Notes: generated by a model from the letters alone, not told the origin. Counted from the stretch's first letter, positions 8,213 to 18,391 are shown. The stretch: DNA of 64,000 nt from Actimicrobium sp. CCC2.4 (GCF_034347385.1 NZ_CP133777.1:3720001-3784000); one strand, 5' to 3'. Translations and numbers: made by a program.

Positions 8213-9709
8213 ATGAAAAAAATTGGCTATGCCCGGTTGATTGACTTGCTGGATCTGCAGGTCCGGCCATTGACGCAAACAGCGTCGACGTCGAGCGCCA
8301 TCAACAAACGCCAGGACACTGCCGACACGATTCTTTTTCCTGACGGTGTGGTGGTGACGGATACGCCATTGGGTCAGCTTGAATTTGCGCTGCGTCATGA
8401 AGGCGTCAACCTGGAAGTGATCGATGCCGCATTCGAAAAAATGGCGCCATCGCTGCTCATTGCGCGCATCAGGGCAAACCCGAACAGCGAGCCGATACGT
8501 CGCGCCTGTTTTTTGTGGGAATGGATGCACGGTGCGACCCTCGATGCGGGCTGCATTACCACCGGCCGCTATGTGGATCTGTTCCCGCCGGAGATCTATG
8601 CGGTCGCCGCCAACCCGATCAAAGCACCGGCATTTCGCGTCAACAACAATGCACTGGGCAATCCGGATTTCTGCCCGGTAGTGAAGCGATCAACCCTCGC
8701 TCACGCCGACGAGATGCTCACCCTGTTACGACAACTTCCTGCCCTGATGTCCGGCGACGATAGTGCCGCGCTGTACGCGCGAGCGGTACGCTTTCTCTAT
8801 CTGTCCGAAACACGCAGCAGTTTTTCGATCGAGCGCGAGATACCTGATGCGAACAGGGAAGAACGTTTCGTCGCATTGCTGTCACGCGCCGGAGAGCAGG
8901 AGCGCGTCACCGAAGACTGGCTGGTGATGCTGCAAAATGCGGTCATCAAAGACAGCTATGGCAAGGAGCCGTCGTATCGGACGAAGCAGAACTGGCTCGA
9001 AGACAGCGCCGGAAGAATGACTTTTTTACCGCCTCCGCCAGACGATCTCGGCAAGCTCATGCGCGGCTGGACGACATTCGTCAACGACCAGCGCAGCGGC
9101 ATCGACCTCTCGATCAAAACAGCCTGCGCGGCCTTCGGCTTTGTGTATATGCACCCGTTCATGGATGGCAACGGACGACTGCACCGCTTCATGATCCACC
9201 ATGTACTGCAACGCTCCGGATTGTTACCCGACAGCCTGGTGCTGCCTGTCTCGGCGAGCATCGCAAAAGATGAGCTGGCTTATCTGGACGTGCTGTCCGG
9301 CTTTTCAAAACCGGTCACGCGACTTTGGCGCTATCGTCGCACCGACCAGGCGCCGCTGATCGACAGCAGTCCCGGCGCACGGCCCTACCGGTACTTCGAA
9401 GCTGACCGCGAAGTCGCGTTCCTGCAAGAAATGATTCAGGCCACGATCCTGACCGAAATCCCCAACGAGCTGCGCTACCTGCGCGGCTACGATGCGGCAT
9501 TTTCAGAACTGGATGCCACCTTTGATTTGCCCCGCTCGGACATCAGCAAACTGATCCGCATGATCCACGGCAATGACGGCGTGCTGTCAGCGACCAAGCG
9601 CAAGCAATTTGCCCACTTGCCCGAGGCGGTCATCGACCAGGTCGAACGCATCGTGCGCGCTGCTTTTCCGGAAGACGCGCAACCGGTCAAGCATAGCAAG
9701 CCATCTTAA
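8213..9709 (+). CDS. Fic-domain protein (AMP transferase type) with inhibitory motif and winged-helix-like C-terminus
   Basis: A 498-residue protein with a canonical Fic catalytic motif HPFMDGNGRLHR at residues 314-325, the signature of enzymes that transfer AMP to a protein hydroxyl. About 110 residues upstream, SFSIER (203-208) occupies the place of the class II inhibitory helix motif [S/T]xxxE[G/N], with Arg instead of Gly/Asn after the Glu. The C-terminal ~100 residues (DLPRSDISKLIRMIHGNDGVLSA region) look like a winged helix, as in some large Fic proteins. There is no separate antitoxin gene upstream, consistent with an in-cis inhibitory segment. The target is unknown. Three direct repeats sit just upstream of the start. 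Confidence 0.88.
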   Translation: MKKIGYARLIDLLDLQVRPLTQTASTSSAINKRQDTADTILFPDGVVVTDTPLGQLEFALRHEGVNLEVIDAAFEKMAPSLLIARIRANPNSEPIRRACFLWEWMHGATLDAGCITTGRYVDLFPPEIYAVAANPIKAPAFRVNNNALGNPDFCPVVKRSTLAHADEMLTLLRQLPALMSGDDSAALYARAVRFLYLSETRSSFSIEREIPDANREERFVALLSRAGEQERVTEDWLVMLQNAVIKDSYGKEPSYRTKQNWLEDSAGRMTFLPPPPDDLGKLMRGWTTFVNDQRSGIDLSIKTACAAFGFVYMHPFMDGNGRLHRFMIHHVLQRSGLLPDSLVLPVSASIAKDELAYLDVLSGFSKPVTRLWRYRRTDQAPLIDSSPGARPYRYFEADREVAFLQEMIQATILTEIPNELRYLRGYDAAFSELDATFDLPRSDISKLIRMIHGNDGVLSATKRKQFAHLPEAVIDQVERIVRAAFPEDAQPVKHSKPS

Positions 9710-9852
9710 ACAAGCCAACGTCATCACCCGGTAACCTTGCGCCGCTACCATGACGTCTCCCGCAAGGCCGACCTTGCATTGCGGGCTGCACTGATGTGAA
9801 GAGCACAGGCACTACCGTAGCTGGCGGTCGGGAAACATACCAGCACCAATAA

Positions 9853-9880
9853 AAAAACGCCCCGAACCTCGGGGCGTTTT
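9853..9880. terminator. Bidirectional terminator between the Fic gene and gapA
   Basis: AAAACGCCCCGA and TCGGGGCGTTTT form a 12-bp stem with a 3-base loop, flanked by A and T runs on both sides. It can end gapA on the minus strand and the Fic gene on the plus strand. Confidence 0.9.
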
Positions 9881-9897
9881 GCATGGAGCGACGTGAA

Positions 9898-10908
9898 TTA
9901 CTTGGCCGACATCAGCGCGACAGTCGTGTCGAGCATGCGGTTCGAGAAACCCCATTCGTTGTCATACCAGGACGATACTTTGACCAACCGGCCCGACACT
10001 TTGGTCAGCGTCGAATCGAAGTTGCTCGATGCCGGGTTGTGGTTGAAGTCGACCGATACGAGCGGCTCGGTCTGATACGTCAGGATGTCTTTCAACGCGC
10101 CTTCGGAAGCGGCCAGCATGATGGCGTTGACTTCGTCGACGGTGGTGTCGCGCGCTGCGATGAACGACAGGTCGACGATAGAGACATTGATCGTCGGCAC
10201 GCGGATCGCGTAGCCATCGAGCTTGCCATTGAGTTCCGGCAGCACCAGGCCGACCGCAGTCGCCGCGCCGGTCTTGGCAGGAATCATGCTGCTGGTGGCC
10301 GAACGGGCACGACGCAGGTCTTCATGCATCACGTCGGTCAGGACCTGGTCGTTGGTGTAGGCATGCACAGTCGTCATCAAGCCGTTGACCAGACCGATCG
10401 TGTCGTTCAATGGCTTGACCAGCGGGGCCAGGCAGTTGGTGGTGCACGAGGCGTTCGAGATCACGGTATCGGTGGCCTTGAGCACGTGCTGGTTGACGCC
10501 GAAAACGATAGTGGCGTCGACATCCTTGCCGCCCGGGGCGGAGATGATGACTTTCTTGGCGCCGCCTTTCAGATGGGCCGAGGCTTTCTCTTTGGTGGTG
10601 AAGAAGCCGGTGCATTCGAGCACGACGTCGACGTTGAGCTCGCCCCATGGAATTTCGGCAGGATTGCGCTGCGCGAAGACGCGGATGCTGTCGCCATTGA
10701 CGATCATGGTGTCGCCTTCGACGACGACGGTGCCCGGGAACTTGCCGTGGGTGGTGTCGTAGCGTGTCAGGTGAGCGTTCGATTTGGCATCGCCGAGGTC
10801 ATTGATGGCGACGATCTGGATGTCATTTTTTTTGCCGCCTTCGTAATGTGCGCGAAGGATGTTGCGGCCGATACGGCCGTAGCCGTTGATTGCGACGCGA
10901 ATAGTCAT
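9898..10908 (-). CDS. gapA: Glyceraldehyde-3-phosphate dehydrogenase, type I
   Basis: Glycolytic and gluconeogenic enzyme that converts glyceraldehyde-3-phosphate to 1,3-bisphosphoglycerate with NAD. The Rossmann start [15 protein letters not shown] and the catalytic box [12 protein letters not shown] (Cys at about residue 154) are intact, and the length of 336 is standard. ATG 10908 is preceded by an AGGAG site. It is the last gene of tkt-GNAT-gapA, 67 bp after the acetyltransferase gene, and is closed by a strong terminator. Neighbouring tkt suggests joint expression of the triose-phosphate and pentose-phosphate branches. Confidence 0.98.
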   Translation of the reverse strand: MTIRVAINGYGRIGRNILRAHYEGGKKNDIQIVAINDLGDAKSNAHLTRYDTTHGKFPGTVVVEGDTMIVNGDSIRVFAQRNPAEIPWGELNVDVVLECTGFFTTKEKASAHLKGGAKKVIISAPGGKDVDATIVFGVNQHVLKATDTVISNASCTTNCLAPLVKPLNDTIGLVNGLMTTVHAYTNDQVLTDVMHEDLRRARSATSSMIPAKTGAATAVGLVLPELNGKLDGYAIRVPTINVSIVDLSFIAARDTTVDEVNAIMLAASEGALKDILTYQTEPLVSVDFNHNPASSNFDSTLTKVSGRLVKVSSWYDNEWGFSNRMLDTTVALMSAK

Positions 10909-10975
10909 GCTGCTTCTCCTGAGAACAAAAAAATTCTGTCAAAAAGTGCGAGGGTCAAATCATTAACTCGTCAAA

Positions 10976-11518
10976 TCAGTGCGGCGAAAACAGACTCAGA
11001 TCACGCCAGCCGTAACCTGCTTCAAGCAGGTCGATGCCATCCCAGTTGTAGGCTTGCTCGACCAGCAATTCGGCCTGGCGTTTTTCAAAGAACTGACGCG
11101 CAATCTTGTTTTGCGAAATCACCCAGGTGATCAGTCCACGTGCGCCTTGCGCCTGCTGTGCCTGCGCCACCATTGTCACGAGCCGGCTGCCGATGCCCTG
11201 GCGTTGCAGGTCGGGAATCAGATAGATCGCGGCCAGTTCGGCATCGAGGCCGAACTTCTGTTCGTCGAGCATTTTGCCTGCTGCAAAACCGACCACGTCG
11301 CCATCGAGTTCGGCGACAAAGACCGAGGTCTTGGCCGACGCCGCGCTCAGCACGCGATACCACAAGTGCATGCTGTCTTCGACTTCCATGCTGTCGAGGT
11401 ACTCGTCGGGCATGATGCCACGGTAGGCCTTGCGCCAGCTATCGATACGCACCATGGCGATGCCTTCAGCATCGTCCGGCGTCGCTACCCGCAAAAAAGT
11501 CGCGTCTACCGCGTTCAA
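10976..11518 (-). CDS. GNAT-family N-acetyltransferase
   Basis: A 180-residue acetyl-CoA-dependent transferase of unknown substrate. The fold starts at [21 protein letters not shown]. The acetyl-CoA loop is RQGIGSRL, after the [11 protein letters not shown] strand. The only start covering the first beta strand is TTG at 11518, which overlaps the tkt stop codon (TTGA), so translation is likely coupled to transketolase. Its place inside a central-carbon operon suggests a housekeeping target such as a metabolite or a protein N-terminus, but nothing in the sequence fixes it. Confidence 0.85.
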   Translation of the reverse strand: MNAVDATFLRVATPDDAEGIAMVRIDSWRKAYRGIMPDEYLDSMEVEDSMHLWYRVLSAASAKTSVFVAELDGDVVGFAAGKMLDEQKFGLDAELAAIYLIPDLQRQGIGSRLVTMVAQAQQAQGARGLITWVISQNKIARQFFEKRQAELLVEQAYNWDGIDLLEAGYGWRDLSLFSPH

Positions 11519-13509
11519 GCGAGCGTCCGCTGTACTGCCGCGACAACGTTCTCGACGGTGAAGCCGAAGTGCTTGAACAGCGCCGGTGCCGGCGCCGATT
11601 CGCCGAAGGTATCGATGCCGATGACTTCGCCTTCGAGGCCGACGTACTTGTACCAGAAGTCAGTGACACCAGCTTCAATGGCCACGCGCGGCAAGCCTTT
11701 GGTCAGCACGCCGGCCTTGTAGGCAGCGTCCTGGCGATCGTACACATCGGTGCTCGGCATCGACACCACGCGTACCGCCACGCCGGTTGCCGCCAGTGCA
11801 TCGGCGGCCTTGACGGCCAGTTCGATTTCGGAACCGGTGGCGATCAGGATGGCTTTGGCATCAGCGGCATCGCGCAGGATGTAGCCGCCGCGCGCGATGT
11901 CAGCGACCTGTTGCGCGCTACGTTCCTGATACGGCAAATTCTGGCGCGAGAAAATCAGCGTGCTCGGACCATGCTGGCGCAGCACCGCTTGCTGCCACGC
12001 GACGGCCGATTCGACGGTGTCGCACGGACGCCAGTTATCCAGGTTCGGGATCAAACGCATGCTCGAGACATGCTCGACCGATTGATGGGTCGGGCCATCT
12101 TCGCCCAGGCCGATCGAATCATGCGTGAACACGAAGATCGAACGGATCTTCATCAGCGCGGCCATGCGCAAGGCATTGCGGCTGTAATCGGAAAAAGTCA
12201 GGAAGGTTGCGCCGAACGGGATGTAGCCACCGTGCAGCGTGATGCCATTCATCATCGCGCTCATGCCGAATTCGCGCACGCCGTAGTTGATGTGGTTGCC
12301 GGGCTGGTCGGCACGCACGGCGATGCATTCTTTCCAGTTGGTCAGGTTCGAGCCAGTCAGGTCGGCCGAACCGCCGAGAAATTCCGGCAGCACTTGCGCA
12401 TAGGCCTGAATGGCGTTCTGGCTGGCCTTGCGGGTGGCGATGGTTTCTTTCTTCTCGACGCAGGCAGCGATGTAGTGCGCGACGGTCGCGTCGAAATTGC
12501 CCGGCAATTCGCCGCTCATCCGGCGCAGCAGTTCGCCGGCCAGTTGCGGATGACGCTCGCTGTAGGCTGCAAACAGGGCATCCCATGCGGCCTGGCGCGC
12601 GGCACCGGGCAGCTTGGCATCCCATGCGGCATAGACTTCAGCAGGGATCTCGAACGGTGCCGACTGCCAGCCGATCGCTTCACGCACGGCCGCGATTTCT
12701 TTGTCGCCGAGCGCGGCACCATGGACCTTGTCGGAGCCTTGCAGGTTCGGCGAGCCTTTGCCGATAACGGTCTTGCAGCAGATCAGGGTCGGCTTGTCGG
12801 CCAGCTTGGCGGCGGCGATCGCGGCCGAGACGGCGGCGACATCATGGCCATCGACGGCGGCAATCACGTTCCAGCCATAAGCATCAAAACGCTTCGGGGT
12901 ATCGTCGCCAAACCAGCCGGCGACATTGCCATCGATCGAAATACCGTTATCGTCGTACAGCACGATCAGCTTGGACAGGCGCAGCACGCCGGCCAGCGAA
13001 CAGGCTTCGTGCGAAATGCCTTCCATCAGGCAGCCATCGCCGACGAAAGTATAGGTGTGGTGATCGACGACATCGAAACCAGGCTGGTTGAATTCGGCCG
13101 CCAGCAGTTTTTCGGCGAGTGCCATGCCGACCGCGTTGGTCAGGCCCTGGCCGAGCGGGCCGGTAGTGGTTTCGATGCCGGGGGTGACGTCGACTTCGGG
13201 GTGACCCGGGGTCTTCGAATGCATCTGGCGGAAATTACGCAGCTCGTCCATCGGCAAGTCGTAGCCGCTCAGGTGGAGCAGCGCGTAATGCAGCATCGAG
13301 CCGTGACCGTTCGACAGCACGAAGCGGTCGCGATTAATCCAGCGTGGATCGGCCGGGTTGTGACTGTAATGCTGCGACCACAATGCCACGGCAATATCGG
13401 CCATGCCCATCGGCATGCCCGGGTGGCCGGAGTTGGCCTTCTGGACGGCGTCCATTGCCAGCGCGCGGATCGCGTTGGCCATCGTGTTTGTGGTTTGCAA
13501 TGAAGTCAT
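11515..13509 (-). CDS. tkt: Transketolase
   Basis: Thiamine-diphosphate enzyme of the pentose phosphate pathway that moves two-carbon units between sugar phosphates. The protein opens [20 protein letters not shown], then [10 protein letters not shown], as in bacterial transketolases. The ThDP-binding [13 protein letters not shown] and the later [16 protein letters not shown] box are intact. With ATG 13509 it is 664 residues, the usual length. The open frame extends to 13590, but the extra 27 residues are not typical and lack a ribosome site. It heads the unit that continues with the GNAT gene and gapA, and is divergent from rsmE with 226 bp between. Confidence 0.97.
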   Translation of the reverse strand: MTSLQTTNTMANAIRALAMDAVQKANSGHPGMPMGMADIAVALWSQHYSHNPADPRWINRDRFVLSNGHGSMLHYALLHLSGYDLPMDELRNFRQMHSKTPGHPEVDVTPGIETTTGPLGQGLTNAVGMALAEKLLAAEFNQPGFDVVDHHTYTFVGDGCLMEGISHEACSLAGVLRLSKLIVLYDDNGISIDGNVAGWFGDDTPKRFDAYGWNVIAAVDGHDVAAVSAAIAAAKLADKPTLICCKTVIGKGSPNLQGSDKVHGAALGDKEIAAVREAIGWQSAPFEIPAEVYAAWDAKLPGAARQAAWDALFAAYSERHPQLAGELLRRMSGELPGNFDATVAHYIAACVEKKETIATRKASQNAIQAYAQVLPEFLGGSADLTGSNLTNWKECIAVRADQPGNHINYGVREFGMSAMMNGITLHGGYIPFGATFLTFSDYSRNALRMAALMKIRSIFVFTHDSIGLGEDGPTHQSVEHVSSMRLIPNLDNWRPCDTVESAVAWQQAVLRQHGPSTLIFSRQNLPYQERSAQQVADIARGGYILRDAADAKAILIATGSEIELAVKAADALAATGVAVRVVSMPSTDVYDRQDAAYKAGVLTKGLPRVAIEAGVTDFWYKYVGLEGEVIGIDTFGESAPAPALFKHFGFTVENVVAAVQRTLA

Positions 13510-13735
13510 CGTGATCACATGAAAAATGAGGGTGAGATGCTGCGGGCGAATTGTCTCTCGGACTGGCCGGACAAATTGACGTACAGGCATCGGCAGGAAG
13601 CCGGCATTTTACCAGACCGGTACCGCCAAGTATCGATAAACGCCGCCAACTCCGCGATCCCGCCCACGGTGGCGCTGGCCGATCCGGGTGACATGGTGCA
13701 GACTCTGCGGCATTGCTCCATCCACAAGGTCTTTC

Positions 13736-14464
13736 ATGCCCCGATTCCATTGCCCGCTGCCGCTCGCCATCGGCGACGTCCTGGTCCTGCCCGACAATGT
13801 CGCGCATCACATCCAGGTCATCCGCCTGCAGGCCGGCAGCATGGTCACGCTGTTCAATGGCGATGGCAACGAGTACGTTGCCACCCTCACCCTGCTGGAA
13901 AAAAAGCGCGTCACCGTTGAGGTCAAGACCTGCACCGCACGCTCGGTCGAATTGCCCTACGCGATCACGCTGGCGCAGGCGCTGCCGGAGGCCTCGAAAA
14001 TGGACTGGATCATCGAGAAAGCAGTCGAACTCGGTGCCGCCGGCATCCAGCCGCTGTCGGCCCAGCGCTGTGTGGTGCGCCTGTCGGCCGAGCGTGCCGA
14101 AAAGCGCCAGCTGCACTGGCAGGGCATCATCGTCAGCGCCAGCGAACAGAGCGGTCGCAACCGGCTGGCGCACCTGGCACCGGTGACTGACTTCAGCCGC
14201 TGGATCGCGCAGCAGGACATCCACAAACGTATTTTGCTATCGCCGCGTGCTGATCAGTCGCTGGCCGACTGGGCGCGCCACCAGCCGCCGCAGGCAGTGA
14301 CGCTGCTGATCGGACCGGAAGGCGGCTTGAGTGACGACGAAGAAAATCTGGCCATCGCGCACGGTGCGATTGCGCTGTCGATGGGACCGCGGGTGCTGCG
14401 CACCGAAACCGCCGGTCTGGCGGCGCTGGCCATGCTGACCGGTGCGTGGGGCGACAGCACGTAG
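13736..14464 (+). CDS. rsmE: 16S rRNA (uracil1498-N3)-methyltransferase
   Basis: SPOUT-fold methyltransferase that modifies U1498 in the decoding region of 16S rRNA. An N-terminal PUA-like domain (MPRFHCPLPL to about residue 70) precedes the knotted SAM-binding domain. The late motif LLIGPEGGLSDDEE and the final MGPRVLRTETAGLAAL are diagnostic of RsmE. The length of 242 matches the family. ATG 13736 has AAGGT 7 bases upstream; a longer frame from 13688 adds residues not seen in the family. It appears monocistronic, divergent from tkt. Confidence 0.95.
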   Translation: MPRFHCPLPLAIGDVLVLPDNVAHHIQVIRLQAGSMVTLFNGDGNEYVATLTLLEKKRVTVEVKTCTARSVELPYAITLAQALPEASKMDWIIEKAVELGAAGIQPLSAQRCVVRLSAERAEKRQLHWQGIIVSASEQSGRNRLAHLAPVTDFSRWIAQQDIHKRILLSPRADQSLADWARHQPPQAVTLLIGPEGGLSDDEENLAIAHGAIALSMGPRVLRTETAGLAALAMLTGAWGDST

Positions 14465-14507
14465 GGTAGGCACAGCGCGCGCACCAGCAACCCTTGGTAC
14501 GCCACGT

Positions 14508-14525
14508 TTGTCATGAGTCAGTCAG
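14508..14525 (+). promoter_or_regulatory. Pho-box-like site upstream of the TonB receptor gene
   Basis: TTGTCAT-GAGT-CAGTCAG resembles the PhoB box (CTGTCAT, 4 bases, CTGTCAC). The two heptamers match at 6 and 5 of 7 positions and are 11 bp apart. It lies 83 bp before the receptor ATG, and the next gene is a phosphoesterase. The match was made by eye. Confidence 0.4.
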
Positions 14526-14607
14526 CGTCCGGTAATCGGTACGTCATCTTCCCGTCTTAAGCTGCGCGCAGATTGAACATCTCAATCGCCACCAGGGAAA
14601 ATAAAAA

Positions 14608-16845
14608 ATGACTTGCCAGCTTATTCGTCGTGCCTTACCCGCCAGCTTTGCGCTCACCCTGCTGGCTTGCGCGGTCAGTTCCGCGTTTGCCGCGGACGAC
14701 ACTACCGAGACCCAATCGAGCACCCGCGTCCAGGTCATGGCCTCCAAAGTGACTGCCGCGATGATGGCACCCAGCCAGACTTCGCTGGCCGCGACGCAGC
14801 CGCAATCGGTCATCAACCGGTCGTTCATCGAGAGCTCGGTCTCGCCGGTGAGCGATTACACCGCGATCACCGCAATTGCCCCGAGCGTCACCGGCGGTAT
14901 CTCGGCTAACGGCCCCGGCCTCGGCGAAGCCAAGAACGGCTTGCGCGGATTCAAGGATGGCGAATTCAATGTCACCTTTGATGGCATTCCGTTTGGCGAC
15001 ACCAACGGCGCCACGCACCACTCGACCGCTTACTTTCCGGCCAGCGTGATCGGTGGCGTCGTGGTCGAGCGCGGACCCGGCAAGGCGAGCGACTTCGGCC
15101 AGGCGACCTTCGGCGGTTCGGTCAACCTGCAATCGCGCGAAGTCTCGGCGCGCCAATCGATCGCGCCGTTTGCGGCCTATGGCACCTGGAACACCAAGCT
15201 GATCGGCACCCGTGTCGATACCGGCACCCTCGCTGATCTGGGCGATGCCCGCATCGCCTTCAATGTCCAGCGCCTCAGCAGCGATGGCGCCCGCACGTTC
15301 AGCGCCGTGCAGGGCGACAGCATCATGTTCAAGCTGGAGAAGCCGCTCGGCAGCAATACGCTGCTGACCGTCAACACCAACTACAACAAGAACTACTACT
15401 ACCAGGCCGACAAGGACAATGGCCTGACGATGGCCCAAGTGGATCTGTACGGCAAAAATTACGCGCTGAGCAATGACCCGACCAAGGCTAATTTCTATGG
15501 CTACAACCGGGCCGACAAGACCACCAACCTCAATTACATCCGCCTGCAAAGCGAACCTGGCAACGGCTGGGCAATCGATAACAATCTGTATCACTACAAT
15601 TACACCAACACCACGCTGGCAGCCGACAGCGGCAACCTGCCCGGCGTTGGATTCGGCAGCGTCGTCAATGCCAACGGCAGCAAGCTGGCCGGCCAGATCC
15701 CCGGCTATGTCAAGACCAACGAGTACAAGGTCACTGGCGACATCTTCAAGCTCAGCAAGCAGTTCGAGGCCGGCCTTGCCCGCACCGGCGTCTGGCTGGA
15801 GCAAGCTGATACGCACCGCAGCACCTATGATTTCAATTTACTGACGATGCTGCCGAGCTACAAGGAAGCCGCCGTCGCGGGTGTGTTCACGGGCATCAAC
15901 AACGTCAAGTACGAGCAGCAATCCGGCTGGAAAAGTTACCAGCCTTTCGCCGAATTCGAATGGGCCGCCGCGCCGGACCTGACGATCACGCCCGGCATCA
16001 AGACCATGCTGACCAAGCTCAATGTCAATGCCTCGGTGAATCAGACCGCGCGCTTGACCCAGCAGGTCGACAAGGATTTCCATGCGACGCTGCCCTTCCT
16101 GACCGCCAACTACAAGCTCAGCCCGGTCTGGTCGACCTACGCCCAATATGCCAAGGGCATGCTGGTACCGGACATCAGCCTGTTCCAGAGCACCAATGCC
16201 AATGCCACCTCGATCGAGGCACAGCGCTCCACCAATTACCAGCTGGGCGTGGTCCACAAGACCGACAAGCTGCTGTTCGATGCCGATCTGTACGCCATCG
16301 ATTTCAGCAACAAGTTCGCGGTCCTGCCGGGCACGGATGCGCAGCCGGTGTATTACAACCAGGGCGGCGTGACCTACAAGGGCGTGGAAGGGCAACTTAC
16401 CTACGCCTTTATGAATGGCTTGTCGCTCTATACGAACGGCTCGCTCAACCGCGCCGTATCGAAGGCCACCGGCCTGACCATCGCGACCGTGCCGGACTCG
16501 ACCGCGGCACTCGGCTTGCTCTATCAGATGGCTGGCTGGTCCGGCTCGCTAATCTACAAGCGCACCGGTTCGACCTACGCGCTGGATGATCAGGGCTACA
16601 AGCTCAACCCGATCACCGCCACCAACCTCAATGCCAGCTACACTTTTGCCCATCCGGGCATGGGCGCAAAAAGCATGAAGCTGCAGCTCGGCATTTACAA
16701 CCTGTTCAACAAGCAGGATGTGATTGCCGTCAAGCCGGTCAACACGACTGCCGGTACTGCCAGCTATGGCGTTGCCGCTGCCGGTGATACCTTTTTGTTC
16801 CAGCCGGAACGCAGCGTGATGGCATCGCTCAACGTCCTGTTCTAA
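14608..16845 (+). CDS. TonB-dependent outer-membrane receptor
   Basis: A 745-residue outer-membrane barrel protein with a Sec signal peptide (basic start, hydrophobic core, cleavage after SSAFA at about residue 29). The plug domain shows GLRGFKDGEFNVTFDGIPFGDTN and later VVVERGPGKASDFGQATFGGSVNL. The C-terminus ends in aromatic Phe (SVMASLNVLF), as required for BAM assembly. No obvious TonB-box consensus or siderophore signature is visible. The next gene encodes a secreted phosphoesterase and a Pho-box-like site lies upstream, so uptake of an organic phosphate or its breakdown product is plausible; the substrate is an inference. Confidence 0.9.
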   Translation: MTCQLIRRALPASFALTLLACAVSSAFAADDTTETQSSTRVQVMASKVTAAMMAPSQTSLAATQPQSVINRSFIESSVSPVSDYTAITAIAPSVTGGISANGPGLGEAKNGLRGFKDGEFNVTFDGIPFGDTNGATHHSTAYFPASVIGGVVVERGPGKASDFGQATFGGSVNLQSREVSARQSIAPFAAYGTWNTKLIGTRVDTGTLADLGDARIAFNVQRLSSDGARTFSAVQGDSIMFKLEKPLGSNTLLTVNTNYNKNYYYQADKDNGLTMAQVDLYGKNYALSNDPTKANFYGYNRADKTTNLNYIRLQSEPGNGWAIDNNLYHYNYTNTTLAADSGNLPGVGFGSVVNANGSKLAGQIPGYVKTNEYKVTGDIFKLSKQFEAGLARTGVWLEQADTHRSTYDFNLLTMLPSYKEAAVAGVFTGINNVKYEQQSGWKSYQPFAEFEWAAAPDLTITPGIKTMLTKLNVNASVNQTARLTQQVDKDFHATLPFLTANYKLSPVWSTYAQYAKGMLVPDISLFQSTNANATSIEAQRSTNYQLGVVHKTDKLLFDADLYAIDFSNKFAVLPGTDAQPVYYNQGGVTYKGVEGQLTYAFMNGLSLYTNGSLNRAVSKATGLTIATVPDSTAALGLLYQMAGWSGSLIYKRTGSTYALDDQGYKLNPITATNLNASYTFAHPGMGAKSMKLQLGIYNLFNKQDVIAVKPVNTTAGTASYGVAAAGDTFLFQPERSVMASLNVLF

Positions 16846-16863
16846 ACTTTCCGCCGGCCCGAT

Positions 16864-16899
16864 AGTCCGACGGCATATCATTTTCCGTCGGACTTTTCC
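16864..16899 (+). terminator. Hairpin between the TonB receptor and phosphoesterase genes
   Basis: AGTCCGACGG (16864-16873) and CCGTCGGACT (16885-16894) form a perfect 10-bp stem with an 11-base loop followed by TTTT. It could end the receptor transcript or lower readthrough into the next gene. Confidence 0.7.
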
Positions 16900-16921
16900 A
16901 TTCCGGCTTCAGGAGTCCTGC

Positions 16922-18340
16922 ATGATCTCTTACACACAATTCAATTGCACGCTAAGCATCCTGGCACTGCTACTTGCCGGCTGCGCACCGATGCCTGTCA
17001 ATGACCACCTTGCCACCCCTGCCGGACTAACGACCTTCGTCGTGCTCGGCGAGCAGGGCCAGGCAGTCGCGCGCGTGCTGACAGACGCCGCGCAATGTCC
17101 ACGCATTCGCATCGACGGCATTGACGTGGCCATGGACGTGCGCGCTGCCGCCGGCACCGTCGCGCAGCGCACCACCCGTTCCGCGCCGGCCGACTCCAAG
17201 CCATCGGCCTTTCCGCTGCTGACCTGCGAGAAAATCCTGCCGGCGCAGACCACATCGGCCAGCGTCGCGGGTCACGCGCTGCCACTGCCGAAACCCGAAG
17301 CCAGGCGCATCGTGGTCATCGGCGACACCGGTTGCCGCCTGAAGAAAAGCGACAACGCTTACCAGCCCTGCAACGATGCCACGCACTATCCGTTCGCCCG
17401 CATCGCCGCTGCCGCCGCCCGCTGGCAGCCCGATCTGGTGATCCATGTCGGCGATTATCACTATCGCGAAAACGCCTGCCCCGATGGCAATGCCGGTTGC
17501 GCGGGTAGCAGCTGGGGCTATGGCTGGGATGCCTGGCGCGATGATTTTTTCAAGCCGGCAGCCCCATTGCTGCAGGCTGCCCCGTGGGTGCTGGTGCGCG
17601 GCAATCACGAGTCCTGCAGCCGCGCCGGCCAGGGCTGGTGGCGCCTGCTCGATCCGCGTGCGCTGCAAGCCGGGCGTGACTGCAACGATCCTGCCAATGA
17701 CGACATCGGCGACTTCAGCGATCCGTATGCCGTACCACTGGGCAGCGATGCGCAGGTCATCGTGCTCGACACCTCCAACACCACCGGCAGCCCCATTGCG
17801 CAAGACGATGTCCGTGCCGGCAAATACCGCGCGATGTATCGCCAGCTCGAACGGCTATCGCAGCAGTCGGGCTACAACATGGTCGCCAATCACCATCCTA
17901 TCCTCGGATTTTATGCCCACAAAAACAAGCAAGGCGGGGTCGATATCCTGCCCGGCAATCAAGGCATTCAGTCGGTCTTCGGCGCGCTCAATCCCTTGAT
18001 CCTGCCGCCACGCATCGATGCGCTGCTGTCGGGACACACGCATTTGTGGCAACAGGTGAGCTTTGCCAGTGCCCATCCGACCCAGTTCATCGCGGGCTTT
18101 TCCGGGACGATGGAAGACCTGGTGCCCTTGCCCGATGTCCTCCCGCCCGGCACCACACCGGCACCCGGCGCCATCGTCGCCAGCGTCAGCGCCTGGACCG
18201 GCGGCTTCGGCACCATGACCATGGAGCGCAGCGGCGCCCGGCAATGGCAAGTCCGGGTATGGGATACGGCAGGCCGCGAGGTCAATCGTTGTCAGGTCGA
18301 CGGCAGCAAGTCCGCTTGCGAGAAGGCACGTATTGAGTGA
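16922..18340 (+). CDS. Lipoprotein metallophosphoesterase (calcineurin-like)
   Basis: A 472-residue predicted lipoprotein: N-terminal hydrophobic segment ending in the lipobox LLAGC with Cys21. The calcineurin-type metal ligands appear in order: VIGDTGCR, HVGDYHYREN, RGNHESC, ANHHPI and SGHTHLWQ, so the two-metal site looks intact. It should hydrolyse phosphate esters in the periplasm or at the outer membrane. ATG 16922 has CAGGAG upstream. It follows the TonB receptor by 76 bp with a hairpin between, which suggests a breakdown-and-uptake pair. The substrate cannot be read from the sequence. Confidence 0.88.
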   Translation: MISYTQFNCTLSILALLLAGCAPMPVNDHLATPAGLTTFVVLGEQGQAVARVLTDAAQCPRIRIDGIDVAMDVRAAAGTVAQRTTRSAPADSKPSAFPLLTCEKILPAQTTSASVAGHALPLPKPEARRIVVIGDTGCRLKKSDNAYQPCNDATHYPFARIAAAAARWQPDLVIHVGDYHYRENACPDGNAGCAGSSWGYGWDAWRDDFFKPAAPLLQAAPWVLVRGNHESCSRAGQGWWRLLDPRALQAGRDCNDPANDDIGDFSDPYAVPLGSDAQVIVLDTSNTTGSPIAQDDVRAGKYRAMYRQLERLSQQSGYNMVANHHPILGFYAHKNKQGGVDILPGNQGIQSVFGALNPLILPPRIDALLSGHTHLWQQVSFASAHPTQFIAGFSGTMEDLVPLPDVLPPGTTPAPGAIVASVSAWTGGFGTMTMERSGARQWQVRVWDTAGREVNRCQVDGSKSACEKARIE

Positions 18341-18391
18341 CGGGAAGTCTCTCAGTACTGCGCTTGTGCGAAATAAGCGCAGGAAAGCATC

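Noticed and set aside
7963-8214. Minus-strand frame of 83 codons upstream of the Fic gene (possible antitoxin)
   Set aside because: It runs through the direct repeats, lacks a ribosome site and is antisense to the promoter region; class II Fic proteins need no separate antitoxin.
9883-11130. Plus-strand open frame opposite gapA
   Set aside because: GapA is certain; the antisense frame is rich in Asp/Gly/His and has no domain.
11569-13503. Open frame of about 640 codons antisense to tkt
   Set aside because: Shadow of transketolase; no family features and low-complexity His/Gly/Asp composition.
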